Position numbers and translations under genes: made by a program. Shown piece after piece: positions 14,820 through 22,887 of a stretch of DNA of 25,935 nt (positions are counted from its first letter, which is position 1; each line of letters opens with the position of its first letter). This stretch comes from Minisyncoccota bacterium (GTDB lineage Bacteria; Patescibacteriota; Minisyncoccia; UBA6257; 1-14-0-10-40-38), in contig SIBX01000005.1 of assembly GCA_009694925.1 (NCBI GenBank), forward strand, positions 1 to 25,935, written 5' to 3'. The notes below the pieces were generated by a model. It saw only the letters and a program-made list of their open reading frames with translations. It did not search any database and was not told where the DNA came from.

Positions 14820-15515
14820 ATGGAAACTAATCAACAGCAGAAGGGAGGATTTTTAGCGGGAAGCATTATAGCCGCCGCTTTAATTTTGGGCGGATCTTAT
14901 ATTTATGGATCTGGGCTAAAGTCTGGCACCGTGGGTGGTCTGGCTAATGTTCAAAATCAAGGCGCCAAAGCAGAAAATCAAAAACCAGTTAATCTAGCAA
15001 TAGGAGATTCTCCTGTTTTAGGCGATGCCACCGCCCCAGTCACAATCTTTGAATTCGGAGATTTTCAGTGCCCATTTTGCAAAAAAATACAAGATGAAAG
15101 TAATTTAAAGATAAGAGAAGAATACATAAAAACCGGAAAAGTTAAAATTGTTTATAAACATTTTCCGCTATATCAGATCCACCCATCGGCAAATCCTGCA
15201 GCTCTAGCATCTGAATGCGCAAAGGAACAAGGAAAATTCTGGACATATCATGATGCTTTATTTGAAAATCAAGCAAATCTATCAACTTTAAACTTCACAG
15301 ATTTAGCAGGTTCTTTAGGAATGGATAAGTCTAAGTTTAAATCCTGCTACGATTCTGCTAAATATTCAGATAATGTTAAAAAAGATGTTGCCGAAGGAAC
15401 CGTAGCCGGCGTTTCGGGCACGCCAGCCAGCTTTATTAATGGCAAGGCGCTTATGGGAGCTGTGCCCTATGCAACATTTAAGGCTGCCATAGAAGAAGCT
15501 TTGGCCAAGAAATAA
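14820..15515 (+). CDS. DsbA-like anchored thiol-disulfide oxidoreductase
   Basis: This 231-residue protein has one N-terminal hydrophobic helix (about residues 12-30) and then a DsbA-type thioredoxin domain facing the outside. The active site is CPFC at 84-87 and the cis-proline loop is GTPAS with Pro202. A helical insertion lies between them (HPSANPAALASECAKEQGKF), with two further cysteines in FKSCYDS and SECAKE. It matches the Thioredoxin_4/DsbA group, which forms or rearranges disulfides in secreted proteins. No VKOR or DsbB partner is visible in the window; the CcdA protein at 830 could keep it reduced if it acts as an isomerase. It opens the redox cluster that runs to 17010. Confidence 0.92.
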   Translation: METNQQQKGGFLAGSIIAAALILGGSYIYGSGLKSGTVGGLANVQNQGAKAENQKPVNLAIGDSPVLGDATAPVTIFEFGDFQCPFCKKIQDESNLKIREEYIKTGKVKIVYKHFPLYQIHPSANPAALASECAKEQGKFWTYHDALFENQANLSTLNFTDLAGSLGMDKSKFKSCYDSAKYSDNVKKDVAEGTVAGVSGTPASFINGKALMGAVPYATFKAAIEEALAKK

Positions 15516-15570
15516 TCTTTTTTACCTTATCACTTGCGACTTATTTCTTATAAAGATATTATTATATCAA

Positions 15571-15747
15571 ATGAAATGGTCAGCAAAAATTCAGATTTTC
15601 TTGGGCATTTGGGTTTTTGTTTCCCCATGGATTTTAGGTTTTAAGGACATTGCTCCGGCACTATGGAGCAGTTGCATCTCAGGCTTAATAGTATTAATGA
15701 TCGGTGTTATAAGTTTTTTCAGCGAAGAAGATGTTTCGGGTCAATAA
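15571..15747 (+). CDS. SPW-motif small membrane protein
   Basis: A 58-residue frame, ATG at 15571 and TAA at 15745-15747. It has two hydrophobic helices. The first contains LGIWVFVSPWILGF, the hallmark of the SPW repeat family (PF03779), and the second is ISGLIVLMIGVISFF. The protein begins with MKWSAKIQ and ends in an acidic tail. The family is found in many bacteria as one- or two-repeat membrane proteins with no known function. It lies 55 bases after the DsbA-like gene and 21 bases before the glutaredoxin gene on the same strand, so it is probably cotranscribed. The match to the motif is good, but the function is open. Confidence 0.75.
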   Translation: MKWSAKIQIFLGIWVFVSPWILGFKDIAPALWSSCISGLIVLMIGVISFFSEEDVSGQ

Positions 15748-15768
15748 AAACAATTAAATAATAATTTT

Positions 15769-16008
15769 ATGAAAAAAATTTTGATATATTCCACTCCAAC
15801 CTGTCAGTATTGTAAGATGGCAAAAGAATATTTTACAAAAAACAATATTCCTTATGAGGATTTTAATGTCGCAGTCGATGACGCAAAAAGAGAAGAGGCT
15901 CTTAAAAAATCTCAACAGATAGGCGTTCCTGTTATTGATATTGATGGAGAAATAATCGTCGGCTTCAACAGGTCGGAAATTGATAGAGCATTAGGTTTAA
16001 AGAAATAA
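15769..16008 (+). CDS. Glutaredoxin-like protein
   Basis: A 79-residue cytoplasmic glutaredoxin/NrdH-type protein. The dithiol site CQYC is at residues 12-15 after the first strand (KILIYSTPT), the cis-proline loop is GVPVIDIDG, and the later segment GFNRSEI matches the G-F-x(3-4)-I end of the family. It would pass electrons from glutathione or directly from thioredoxin reductase to target disulfides. Since the next gene is a thioredoxin reductase and no glutathione enzyme is seen, an NrdH-like partnership with that reductase is the more likely reading. Confidence 0.92.
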   Translation: MKKILIYSTPTCQYCKMAKEYFTKNNIPYEDFNVAVDDAKREEALKKSQQIGVPVIDIDGEIIVGFNRSEIDRALGLKK

Positions 16009-16044
16009 TAAAATTTTAACTAGTGCCTATGGCCTAACCGCCTA

Positions 16045-17010
16045 ATGCCTATACAAAAAATGTACGACTATATAATCATAGGCGGTGGTCCAGCTGGAGT
16101 TGCTGCGGGAGTTTATTCTGCTAGAAAAAGACTAAAGACATTATTAGTTACAGAATCTTTTGGAGGACAGTCGATAGTTTCAGCAGATATCCAAAATTGG
16201 ATAGGCGATAAGCATATCTCCGGTTTTGATTTAGCAAAAAAAATGGAAGATCACATAACTTCCTATTCAGATATAGTAGACATTAAACTTGGGGAAAAGG
16301 TAGTTTCTATTAAAAAAATTGCATCCAAAGAATTTCCAGGAATTTATGATTTTGAAGTTTCTACCGATGCCGGTGGCACGTATGTTGGAAAAGCATTAAT
16401 GCTTGCCTGTGGAGCAAGAAGAAGAAAGTTGGGTGTCCCCGGAGAAAAAGAATTAGACGGTAAAGGAGTTGCTTATTGTTCAACTTGCGACGCTCCATTA
16501 TTTTCAGGAAAGGATGTTGTAGTTGTGGGTGGTGGCAATGCTGGATTAGAGGCTGCCGTAGACCTATTGCCATATGCCACAAAAATCTATCTTTTAGAAT
16601 TTAGTGATTCTTTGAAGGGTGATCCTGTTACTCAAGAAAAAATTCGCACCTCAGGAAAGGCAGAAATAATTTTTAACGCCCAAAGCAAGGAAGTTGTAGG
16701 AGATAAATTTGTTTCAGGACTAAAATATTTAGACAGAAAAACGAACGAAGAAAAAACCTTAAAAGCAGAAGGAGTTTTCGTTGAGATTGGTTCAGTTCCA
16801 AATTCTGAAATGGTTAAAGACTTAGTCTCTTTAGATAAATATGGACAAGTTATTATAGATTCAAAACACGGCACCACATCAGCTCTAGGGATTTTTGCCG
16901 CAGGAGATATTACGGATGACCCTTACAAGCAAAACAACATCTCGGCCGGTGATGCCGTAAAAGCTACGCTTGCCGCTTATAGCTATATTTTAAATAGAGG
17001 TAAAAAATAA
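16045..17010 (+). CDS. trxB: Thioredoxin reductase-like flavoprotein
   Basis: This 321-residue NAD(P)H-dependent FAD enzyme has the two-dinucleotide-fold layout of low-molecular-weight thioredoxin reductase: the FAD motif IIGGGPAG near residue 10, SFGGQ, the redox pair CSTC at 145-148 followed by DAP, the second nucleotide motif VVVGGGNAGLEAA, and the FAD-binding end FAAGDITDD. The redox site CSTCDAP differs from the usual CATCDG. An alternative start at 16060 would give MYDYIIIGGG and looks equally good by family length; neither has a ribosome-binding site. It probably reduces the glutaredoxin encoded 36 bases upstream and the thioredoxin at 560. Confidence 0.93.
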   Translation: MPIQKMYDYIIIGGGPAGVAAGVYSARKRLKTLLVTESFGGQSIVSADIQNWIGDKHISGFDLAKKMEDHITSYSDIVDIKLGEKVVSIKKIASKEFPGIYDFEVSTDAGGTYVGKALMLACGARRRKLGVPGEKELDGKGVAYCSTCDAPLFSGKDVVVVGGGNAGLEAAVDLLPYATKIYLLEFSDSLKGDPVTQEKIRTSGKAEIIFNAQSKEVVGDKFVSGLKYLDRKTNEEKTLKAEGVFVEIGSVPNSEMVKDLVSLDKYGQVIIDSKHGTTSALGIFAAGDITDDPYKQNNISAGDAVKATLAAYSYILNRGKK

Positions 17011-17031
17011 TTTATTCAGGCCTCAAAAATC

Positions 17032-18096
17032 ATGCAATTCAGGGCCTACATATTTCTGATTTTAGGCATAATCTTAACTTCAGGCCTTTTTGTATTCTCG
17101 GGAAAATTTATAAATATTTTTCAAGATAAGAACTTAGCTCTTCTCGCAGAAATCCCACTAAATAATTACAATATTGTTTCTTTTGAAAAGGATACTGCTC
17201 AAGAAAATAAGCCCAAAAAAGTTACTTCTAAAAAATCAGAAAAAGAAATCGTCAACAAATCACAACCAATTGAAAATTCGAAACCACCAGAAAATAAAGC
17301 TATTATCAATTCTAGAGAAAATATTCCAGCAAATAACAATTCCCTCGCCCCAACCGTTCCGCAAAATCAAAACTCGCCAACTCCGTTATTATCCAACGCA
17401 TTAACATATATTCAGCCAAGTATTGCTTCACCTGAAAATACACCCTCAAATACGTCCACTAGCAACCAAGAGGCGACTTCTTCTAACTATTCAGTCAATG
17501 ACTCAAACCCTCCGCCTCCGTCACCAATAAGTAATGTAAGCCATGTTTTAATCTCGGAAATTCAATTAACGGGCGGTTCTGGAAAAACAACCAATGATTT
17601 TATAGAGCTTTGGAATCCTACAGATTCTGATATTGATATTTCAAATTGGAAATTAAGAAAAAGAACTCAAAGCGGATCTGAATCTTCTATGGGGGTTTTC
17701 GCCGATGGCAGTATTATAAAATCTCACGGATTTTTTCTTTGGGCAAATTCTAATGACGGATTTTCCTCATCAATTGGGGCAGACATTGAATATTCTTCTT
17801 ATTCCATAGCAGACAACAGCAGTATTGCCCTGCAGGATAAGGATGAAAATATAATTGACGCCGTTGCGTGGGGAAACGACCTGACAAATCCTTTTGGAGA
17901 AACTTCTTCAATTTCAATCATTTTAGAAGCCAATCAAAGTTATGAAAGAAAATCTTGGACTGATTCCGGTTGCGCATCGTCATCTGGCGCATATGAATTA
18001 AAGGGAAATGGTTGTGATAATAATTCTAATAATCAAGATTTTGAGCTAAGAACAGTTTCCAATCCACAAAATTCAAAATCCAGTAAAGAGGGTTAA
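17032..18096 (+). CDS. Anchored surface protein with lamin-tail domain
   Basis: This 354-residue protein has one N-terminal membrane helix (about residues 5-28), a long low-complexity Asn/Ser/Pro/Lys linker to about residue 165, and a lamin-tail domain (PF00932) from about 170 to 310. The domain shows VLISEIQLTG, NDFIELWNPTDSDIDISNWKL, the SHGFFLWAN strand, SIALQDKDENIIDAVAWG, and YERKSW at its end. Such domains occur in secreted and surface proteins of bacteria, often with nucleases or wall-bound enzymes; none is present here. Two cysteines near the end (SGCASS and GNGCDNN) could form a disulfide. It starts 21 bases after the reductase gene and precedes the cysteine-repeat protein by 12 bases, so both may be secreted clients of the redox genes. 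Confidence 0.85.
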   Translation: MQFRAYIFLILGIILTSGLFVFSGKFINIFQDKNLALLAEIPLNNYNIVSFEKDTAQENKPKKVTSKKSEKEIVNKSQPIENSKPPENKAIINSRENIPANNNSLAPTVPQNQNSPTPLLSNALTYIQPSIASPENTPSNTSTSNQEATSSNYSVNDSNPPPPSPISNVSHVLISEIQLTGGSGKTTNDFIELWNPTDSDIDISNWKLRKRTQSGSESSMGVFADGSIIKSHGFFLWANSNDGFSSSIGADIEYSSYSIADNSSIALQDKDENIIDAVAWGNDLTNPFGETSSISIILEANQSYERKSWTDSGCASSSGAYELKGNGCDNNSNNQDFELRTVSNPQNSKSSKEG

Positions 18097-18108
18097 TCCA
18101 AGAAATAA

Positions 18109-19152
18109 ATGTCACAACCATCAAAAAAAATAATTTTTAGCATACTAGGCTTAGGTATTTTCTTGTTCATAGGATTTATATTTATTAATATTATTCTTAA
18201 ATCAAAACCACCATCCACAAATCAGGCTAATGATAATTTAGTGAAGTTTCCCGATCAAGATTTAGAAAAAACAAAAAAATACTTCATAGAGCTTGCATTG
18301 AAAGAAAATCCCAGAGTTGCTTTATTGGAGCTTGCGGAAAATATGCAGACTGATGAATTATTAAGTCGTTCATGTCATGGAATTATTCATGAAATAGGTC
18401 ATGAATCCTATAATAAATATAAAGATTTTGCCAAAGCTATGAGTTATTCAATAGATATTTGCATATCTGGCTATACTCATGGGGTCATAGAAGCCTATTT
18501 TGAAAACATTTCAGATATATTTTCAGCAATGAAAGAAGTCTGCAAACCTTATCCCGAAGAAAAAAATCCTGCATGGAATTGTTATCATGGAGTTGGTCAT
18601 GGGCTTATGTATTGGACAGGAAATAATCTTCCTCGCGCTCTTGAGTTATGCGATGTTTATGATTCTAAATTTGCCAAAGACAACTGTGCGAACGGAGTTT
18701 TTATGGAAAATTTTGGCGCCGATGACGTATTACATCCTTCGCGGTTCGTTTCCAAAGAAAATCCTGCTTCTTCATGTGTTCAAGAAAAAACGCACAAGCA
18801 AGAATGTTATTTATATGCTGGTAAATATTACTTAACCTTGATAAAAGAAGATTATTCCAAGGCATTTAATTGGTGTAAAAATATCGATAAAAATTTTATT
18901 GATTCTTGTATTGCTGGCTTAGGTGGCGAAGCGATAAAAAATAATCTATATATTCCATTAAAAGCAGAATCAATTTGCGATAAAGCAGGCTCTCTTAAAG
19001 ACATTTCAACTTGTATTGATGGTCTGATCGGATTATATATTCATCACACCGCCTCTATTTCAGACAGTCATAAACTTTGTAATTATTTCACAGAATTAAA
19101 CAAATCCACATGTGAAAATGGAATCAAATCGAGAGAATATTTATTTAAATAA
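18109..19152 (+). CDS. Anchored protein with about 35-residue cysteine-pair helical repeats
   Basis: I do not recognise a named family. The 347-residue protein has an N-terminal membrane helix (about 8-30) and an outside domain with fourteen cysteines: 89, 118, 145, 158, 181, 193, 223, 233, 256, 267, 290, 302, 324 and 335. From 145 on they form six pairs spaced 10 to 13 apart. The second cysteine of each pair recurs at about 35-residue intervals, mostly as C-x-x-G (CYHG, CANG, CIAG, CIDG, CENG). This is the period of TPR or Sel1 helical repeats, with each helix pair probably locked by a disulfide. The first part also has histidine motifs, CHGIIHEIGH at 89 and CYHGVGHG at 158, which could bind metal or heme. 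Its place right after the DsbA, glutaredoxin and reductase genes fits a disulfide-rich exported client. Confidence 0.72.
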   Translation: MSQPSKKIIFSILGLGIFLFIGFIFINIILKSKPPSTNQANDNLVKFPDQDLEKTKKYFIELALKENPRVALLELAENMQTDELLSRSCHGIIHEIGHESYNKYKDFAKAMSYSIDICISGYTHGVIEAYFENISDIFSAMKEVCKPYPEEKNPAWNCYHGVGHGLMYWTGNNLPRALELCDVYDSKFAKDNCANGVFMENFGADDVLHPSRFVSKENPASSCVQEKTHKQECYLYAGKYYLTLIKEDYSKAFNWCKNIDKNFIDSCIAGLGGEAIKNNLYIPLKAESICDKAGSLKDISTCIDGLIGLYIHHTASISDSHKLCNYFTELNKSTCENGIKSREYLFK

Positions 19153-19215
19153 AGCATGTCCCAAGCAGAGTAATAAAATTCGATCCCACTAATTCAAACT
19201 TCTTAATTCCATATT

Positions 19216-19596
19216 CTATCTTTCGCAAGTCGTCGCTCCATTATTAAATAAAGAATCAACGATTTTTCTTTTCACAATTCCAGCAATAGATTCTTCTTCG
19301 TTCTGATTTTTAAGTTGTTCCAAAAGTGTTTCCGTTTTTACAATTACCTCCTGTGTTTTTTCCGTGGCACTTTGTTTCAATTTGCTTATTCCTTCTTCAA
19401 TTTGCGCAATTATTTTTTCTCTTTCTTCCGGCGGAGTCATAATTATTTTTTCCGTTTCTGCCTTAATACTCTCAGGGATTACTCCAGAAATTTTCTGAAG
19501 AGTTTTAGACTTTATATCAGTTGGAAGAAAATAGACAATTCCTACTCCTATAGCAGTCACAACAGCCAAAGAGAAAAGCCACTTTATTATTTGCAT
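19216..19596 (-). CDS. Small anchored coiled-coil protein, unrecognised
   Basis: A 126-residue protein with one N-terminal hydrophobic helix (about residues 4-24, WLFSLAVVTAIGVGIVYFLP) followed by a mostly helical, Glu/Lys/Gln-rich region (EEREKIIAQIEEGISKLKQS and onward) that reads like a coiled coil up to about residue 112. It ends in a short tail with one cysteine. The topology suggests an anchored protein with a long helix outside or inside the membrane. I see no motif that assigns a function. It is divergent from the methyltransferase gene with only 24 bases between the two start codons; an extended -10 TGT-TATAAT on the minus strand (19616-19608) serves it. Confidence 0.7.
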   Translation of the reverse strand: MQIIKWLFSLAVVTAIGVGIVYFLPTDIKSKTLQKISGVIPESIKAETEKIIMTPPEEREKIIAQIEEGISKLKQSATEKTQEVIVKTETLLEQLKNQNEEESIAGIVKRKIVDSLFNNGATTCER

Positions 19597-19607
19597 ATAT
19601 TTATAGT

Positions 19608-19616
19608 ATTATAACA
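19608..19616 (-). promoter_or_regulatory. Extended -10 promoter, overlapping a plus-strand -10 box
   Basis: On the minus strand TGT plus TATAAT (19616-19608) lies 11 bases before the ATG at 19596. On the plus strand TATAAC (19610-19615) overlaps it and ends five bases before the ATG at 19621. The two promoters therefore share the same bases and should exclude one another. Confidence 0.5.
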
Positions 19617-19620
19617 CTTT

Positions 19621-20115
19621 ATGGAAATCGTAGTTGTTTTATCGGGGATTCGCAGTCTTCATAATATTGGTTCAATATTTAGAACCTCAGACGCCACTGG
19701 GGTTAAAAAAGTATATCTTTGTGGTATAACTCCAAAACCCGTGGATAGATTTGGTAACGCGGAAAAAAATCTAGAAAAGGTTTCTTTAGGAGCAGAAAAA
19801 TGGATTCCTTGGGAATATTTTAAAACCACATCTCAAGTAATAAAATCTTTAAAAATATCAGATTATTATATTATTTCTCTAGAACAATCGAAGAAATCTA
19901 TAAATTTTAAAACCTTAGATAAAAATCTAAAATCTAAAAACATTTCAAAAATTGCCATTATTCTAGGCGGGGAAGTTGATGGAGTGTCAAAAACAATTTT
20001 AGAAAAATCTGATACAATTCTAGAGATACCAATGTACGGCAAAAAAGAATCTTTAAATGTTTCGGTCGCATATGGCATCGCCGTGTATGGAATTTTATCC
20101 TCTAGAAATGTTTAG
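19621..20115 (+). CDS. SpoU/TrmH-family RNA 2'-O-methyltransferase
   Basis: This 164-residue SPOUT enzyme methylates a ribose 2'-OH in tRNA or rRNA using S-adenosylmethionine. The three family motifs are present: NIGSIFRTSDATGV (motif 1, with the catalytic Arg), ILGGEVDGVSK (motif 2) and IPMYGKKESLNVSVAYGIA (motif 3), which build the knotted cofactor site. The protein consists of the catalytic domain alone, with no N-terminal RNA-binding extension, like TrmL-type enzymes. The RNA target cannot be told from sequence. Its stop codon overlaps the start of the DUF192 gene by eight bases, showing translational coupling. Confidence 0.93.
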   Translation: MEIVVVLSGIRSLHNIGSIFRTSDATGVKKVYLCGITPKPVDRFGNAEKNLEKVSLGAEKWIPWEYFKTTSQVIKSLKISDYYIISLEQSKKSINFKTLDKNLKSKNISKIAIILGGEVDGVSKTILEKSDTILEIPMYGKKESLNVSVAYGIAVYGILSSRNV

Positions 20116-20596
20116 ATTTTTATCAATCTTTTTTTCAGTTTTAATACTCTGTCTTTTAATTTTTAAAGGGTTTTCATATAACAGAAAAATAGAAATCACA
20201 AAAAACTCCGAAGAGACTGGGTTAGGGATTGGTTTTTATGATAGGGAAATAAATCTAGGTGGCAAAACATTTTTTATTGATATTGCCGAAACTAATCGCG
20301 ACAGATCATCTGGTTTAAGCGGTAGAAAAAGTATCAGTTCAAATCAAGGAATGCTTTTTGTTTTTGATAAAAGCGATAAGCAGATATTTTGGATGAAGGG
20401 AATGTTATTTCCAATTGATTTTATTTGGATAAAAGATAATAAAATTATCGACATAACAAAAAATGCCATGCCCATAACAAGTATTCCAAAAATATATATG
20501 CCAAACTTTCCAGTCAATATGGTTCTAGAAATTGCTTCTGGTGGAATTGAAAATCATGGCCTTAAGGTTGGCGACAAGCTTGAAATCATCAAATAA
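20108..20596 (+). CDS. DUF192 protein, membrane-anchored
   Basis: A 162-residue protein with an N-terminal hydrophobic helix (MFRFLSIFFSVLILCLLIF) and a DUF192 (PF02643) domain from about residue 50: INLGGKTFFIDIAET, the RSSGLSGRKS motif, GMLFVFDK, FWMKGMLFPIDFIWI and FPVNMVLEIASGG. The family is small, often exported, and has no established function. An upstream in-frame ATG at 20057 would add residues without homology inside the preceding gene; the ATG at 20108 gives a clean signal-anchor and overlaps the methyltransferase stop by eight bases, so I prefer it. The MFS gene follows after five bases. Confidence 0.92.
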   Translation: MFRFLSIFFSVLILCLLIFKGFSYNRKIEITKNSEETGLGIGFYDREINLGGKTFFIDIAETNRDRSSGLSGRKSISSNQGMLFVFDKSDKQIFWMKGMLFPIDFIWIKDNKIIDITKNAMPITSIPKIYMPNFPVNMVLEIASGGIENHGLKVGDKLEIIK

Positions 20597-20601
20597 ATTT
20601 A

Positions 20602-21804
20602 ATGAAAAAATTTCTAGGAATATATGTCAACGTATTCTTTTTGGGTCTAGTCAGTCTCTTTAATGATTTTTCAGCAGAAATGATTTTCTCGGTTATGCCG
20701 GCTTTTTTAATATCTCTCGGAGCTACTCCGATTTTTATCGGATTTCTAGAGGGTTTTGCAGATGCTGTAGCTAGTTTTTTAAAAATTTATTCTGGTTGGC
20801 TTTCTGATAAATTAAAAAAGAGAAAAATAATCTCTATTTTAGGATATTCTCTTTCGGTGTCCACTCGTTGGGTTTTGTATTTTGTGGGCAATATTTGGAG
20901 TATTTTTTTCTTAAGGGCAATAGATAGGGTTGGGAAAGGATTTAGAGAGTCTCCTCGTGATGCGCTTCTGGCAGAATCTGTTCCAAAATCAGACAGAGGA
21001 AAATCTTTTGGTTTTCAAAGAGCCATGGATGCTTTTGGCGGGATTTTAGGTCCAGCAATCGCAGTTTTAATACTTCCATTTCTTGGTGGAAATTATAGAA
21101 ATCTATTTTTAATAGCTTTTGTCGTTGGTATTTTTGCTCTCTTAAGTTTTCTGCCAGTTAAAGAAGTGGCCATTAAAGAGATAAATCTTAAAAATAAAGA
21201 TTATAAAAAATTCACCTTCAGAACAGACGGTTTTACCACAGAATTTCGTCAATATATTTTTTCTATTTTTATTTTTGGACTAGGCTTTATGCCTGTCTCT
21301 CTTCTTTTAATTAGAGTTTTAGATTTGGGTCTAGATATAAAATTAATGCCATTAGTATATCTAATTTATAGTTCGGCCTTCGCAATTTTTGCAATTCCAT
21401 TTGGTAGGCTGTCAGATGAATTTGGTGAAAAGATAGTAATCATCGGAGGATTTGCTTCTGCGATTATAGGTCTATTAATTATTAGAGATGCCAGTTCTTT
21501 ATACACTTTAATTGCCGGTTTTATATTTTTAGGAATATATAGTGCCATGACTAATGGTGTTTCGAGAAGTTTGGCTAGTAAATTAGTTTCAGAAGATTCT
21601 CAGGCTTCTGGCCAGGGCTTCTTAGGCGCTTCATCTGGGCTATCTTCGCTCTTTGCCGGTTTGATTGGCGGATACATTTGGACAAAGGTAGGTTCTTATT
21701 CGGCATTAAACTATTCCATCATCTTGATGATTTTAGGAATTTGGATATTGGCAAATTTAAGAATCGGAACAGAGTCTAAACCTATGCAAGTTAACGGCAA
21801 TTAA
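20602..21804 (+). CDS. MFS transporter
   Basis: This 400-residue protein has about 12 hydrophobic helices in two halves of six. The first cytoplasmic loop has GWLSDKLKKRK, a form of the MFS G-x-x-x-D-R/K-x-G-R/K-R/K motif, and the second half has the matching GRLSDEFGEK. Between helices 4 and 5 is DRVGKGFRESPRDALLAES, a segment typical of one MFS subgroup found widely in bacteria and archaea whose substrates are mostly unknown. The N-terminus LFNDFSAEMIFSVMPAFL also fits that subgroup. It is the third gene of a tight set with the methyltransferase and DUF192 genes. Substrate and direction are not predictable from sequence. Confidence 0.9.
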   Translation: MKKFLGIYVNVFFLGLVSLFNDFSAEMIFSVMPAFLISLGATPIFIGFLEGFADAVASFLKIYSGWLSDKLKKRKIISILGYSLSVSTRWVLYFVGNIWSIFFLRAIDRVGKGFRESPRDALLAESVPKSDRGKSFGFQRAMDAFGGILGPAIAVLILPFLGGNYRNLFLIAFVVGIFALLSFLPVKEVAIKEINLKNKDYKKFTFRTDGFTTEFRQYIFSIFIFGLGFMPVSLLLIRVLDLGLDIKLMPLVYLIYSSAFAIFAIPFGRLSDEFGEKIVIIGGFASAIIGLLIIRDASSLYTLIAGFIFLGIYSAMTNGVSRSLASKLVSEDSQASGQGFLGASSGLSSLFAGLIGGYIWTKVGSYSALNYSIILMILGIWILANLRIGTESKPMQVNGN

Positions 21805-21842
21805 GTTAGAATATTACTATATAAAATAAGTCTAAATACAAC

Positions 21843-22862
21843 ATGGCAAAAATAGCGATAAATGGTTTTGGACGCATTGGCAGAATATTTTTTAGGCAGG
21901 CCTTTGGGCATAAGGATATTGAAATAGTTGCGATTAATGATTTGGGAGATATAGATAATCTTGCCTATCTATTGCAATACGATTCTGTTTATAGAAAATT
22001 TGAAAAGAAAGTAGAAGTTAAAAATGGAAATATAGTTGTTGATGGTCACGAAATAAAAATTCTTCAAATTAAAGAAGCAGATCTTCTTCCGTGGAAAGAG
22101 TTGGGGATAGATATAGTCTTAGAATCAACCGGCGCTTTTGAATCTTTTGAAAAAGCTAAAGTTCATTTGGACGCTGGCGCCAAAAAAACAGTCATTACCG
22201 CTCCTTCAAAAGACGCAGACGGTTCTTTCGGCCAGACAGTTTTAATGGGTATTAATGAAGGAGAATTAAAATCTTGGAACTTAACCTCTAATGGCTCTTG
22301 TACGACTAACGCTACCTCCCCAGTTGTGCAAATTATGACAGAAACTATTGGCGTTGAAAAAGCGGTTTTAAATACTGTCCATGCCTATACAGCAACCCAA
22401 TCTATTGTAGATGGACCAGTTCGTGGAGGAAAAGATTTTCGTCGCGGAAGAGCCGCAGCTCAAAATATGTCTCCTTCAACGACCGGTGCCGCGATTGCCT
22501 TAGGTAGGGTTATAAAGGAAATAAATGGAAAATTTGACGGTATCGCTATTCGCGTTCCAATTGTTGCCGGCTCAATAGCAGACATTACATTTCTTTCAAA
22601 AAAGAAAACCACAGTTGAAGAAGTTAATTCCATTTTAGAAAGAGCCGCCGGTTCTCCAAGATGGTCTGGAATTCTAAAGACAACTCGTGATCAAGTAGTT
22701 TCCTCCGATATTTTAGGCGAACCATATGGAGCCATAATAGATTTAAATTTTACCAAAGTTGTTGACGGAGACTTAGTAAAAATTTTATCTTGGTACGATA
22801 ATGAATGGGGCTATGTTGCGACACTTATTAAGCACATAGAGGGAGTCGCAAGATTGGTTTAA
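21843..22862 (+). CDS. gap: Glyceraldehyde-3-phosphate dehydrogenase
   Basis: This glycolytic enzyme oxidises glyceraldehyde 3-phosphate to 1,3-bisphosphoglycerate with NAD(P) and phosphate. The 339-residue protein has the N-terminal INGFGRIGR nucleotide motif, the active site SNGSCTTNATSPV with catalytic Cys153, the HAYTATQ histidine region, the phosphate-binding RGRAAAQNMSPSTTGAA, and the end SWYDNEWGY. The catalytic loop has NGSC and NATSP where most enzymes have NASC and NCLAP, so only the nucleophilic cysteine of the pair is kept. The length is normal. It stands before rpiB and rpe, so this end of the window collects central carbon genes. Confidence 0.97.
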   Translation: MAKIAINGFGRIGRIFFRQAFGHKDIEIVAINDLGDIDNLAYLLQYDSVYRKFEKKVEVKNGNIVVDGHEIKILQIKEADLLPWKELGIDIVLESTGAFESFEKAKVHLDAGAKKTVITAPSKDADGSFGQTVLMGINEGELKSWNLTSNGSCTTNATSPVVQIMTETIGVEKAVLNTVHAYTATQSIVDGPVRGGKDFRRGRAAAQNMSPSTTGAAIALGRVIKEINGKFDGIAIRVPIVAGSIADITFLSKKKTTVEEVNSILERAAGSPRWSGILKTTRDQVVSSDILGEPYGAIIDLNFTKVVDGDLVKILSWYDNEWGYVATLIKHIEGVARLV

Positions 22863-22887
22863 TTGATTATTAAATTTATTTTAAAAT

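Noticed and set aside
16019..16052. Short repeats around GCCTAT before the thioredoxin reductase gene
   Set aside because: The copies are only about seven bases long and irregular; chance is enough to explain them.
20057..20107. Longer start of the DUF192 protein
   Set aside because: The added 17 residues lie inside the methyltransferase gene and precede a clean signal-anchor helix that begins at 20108.
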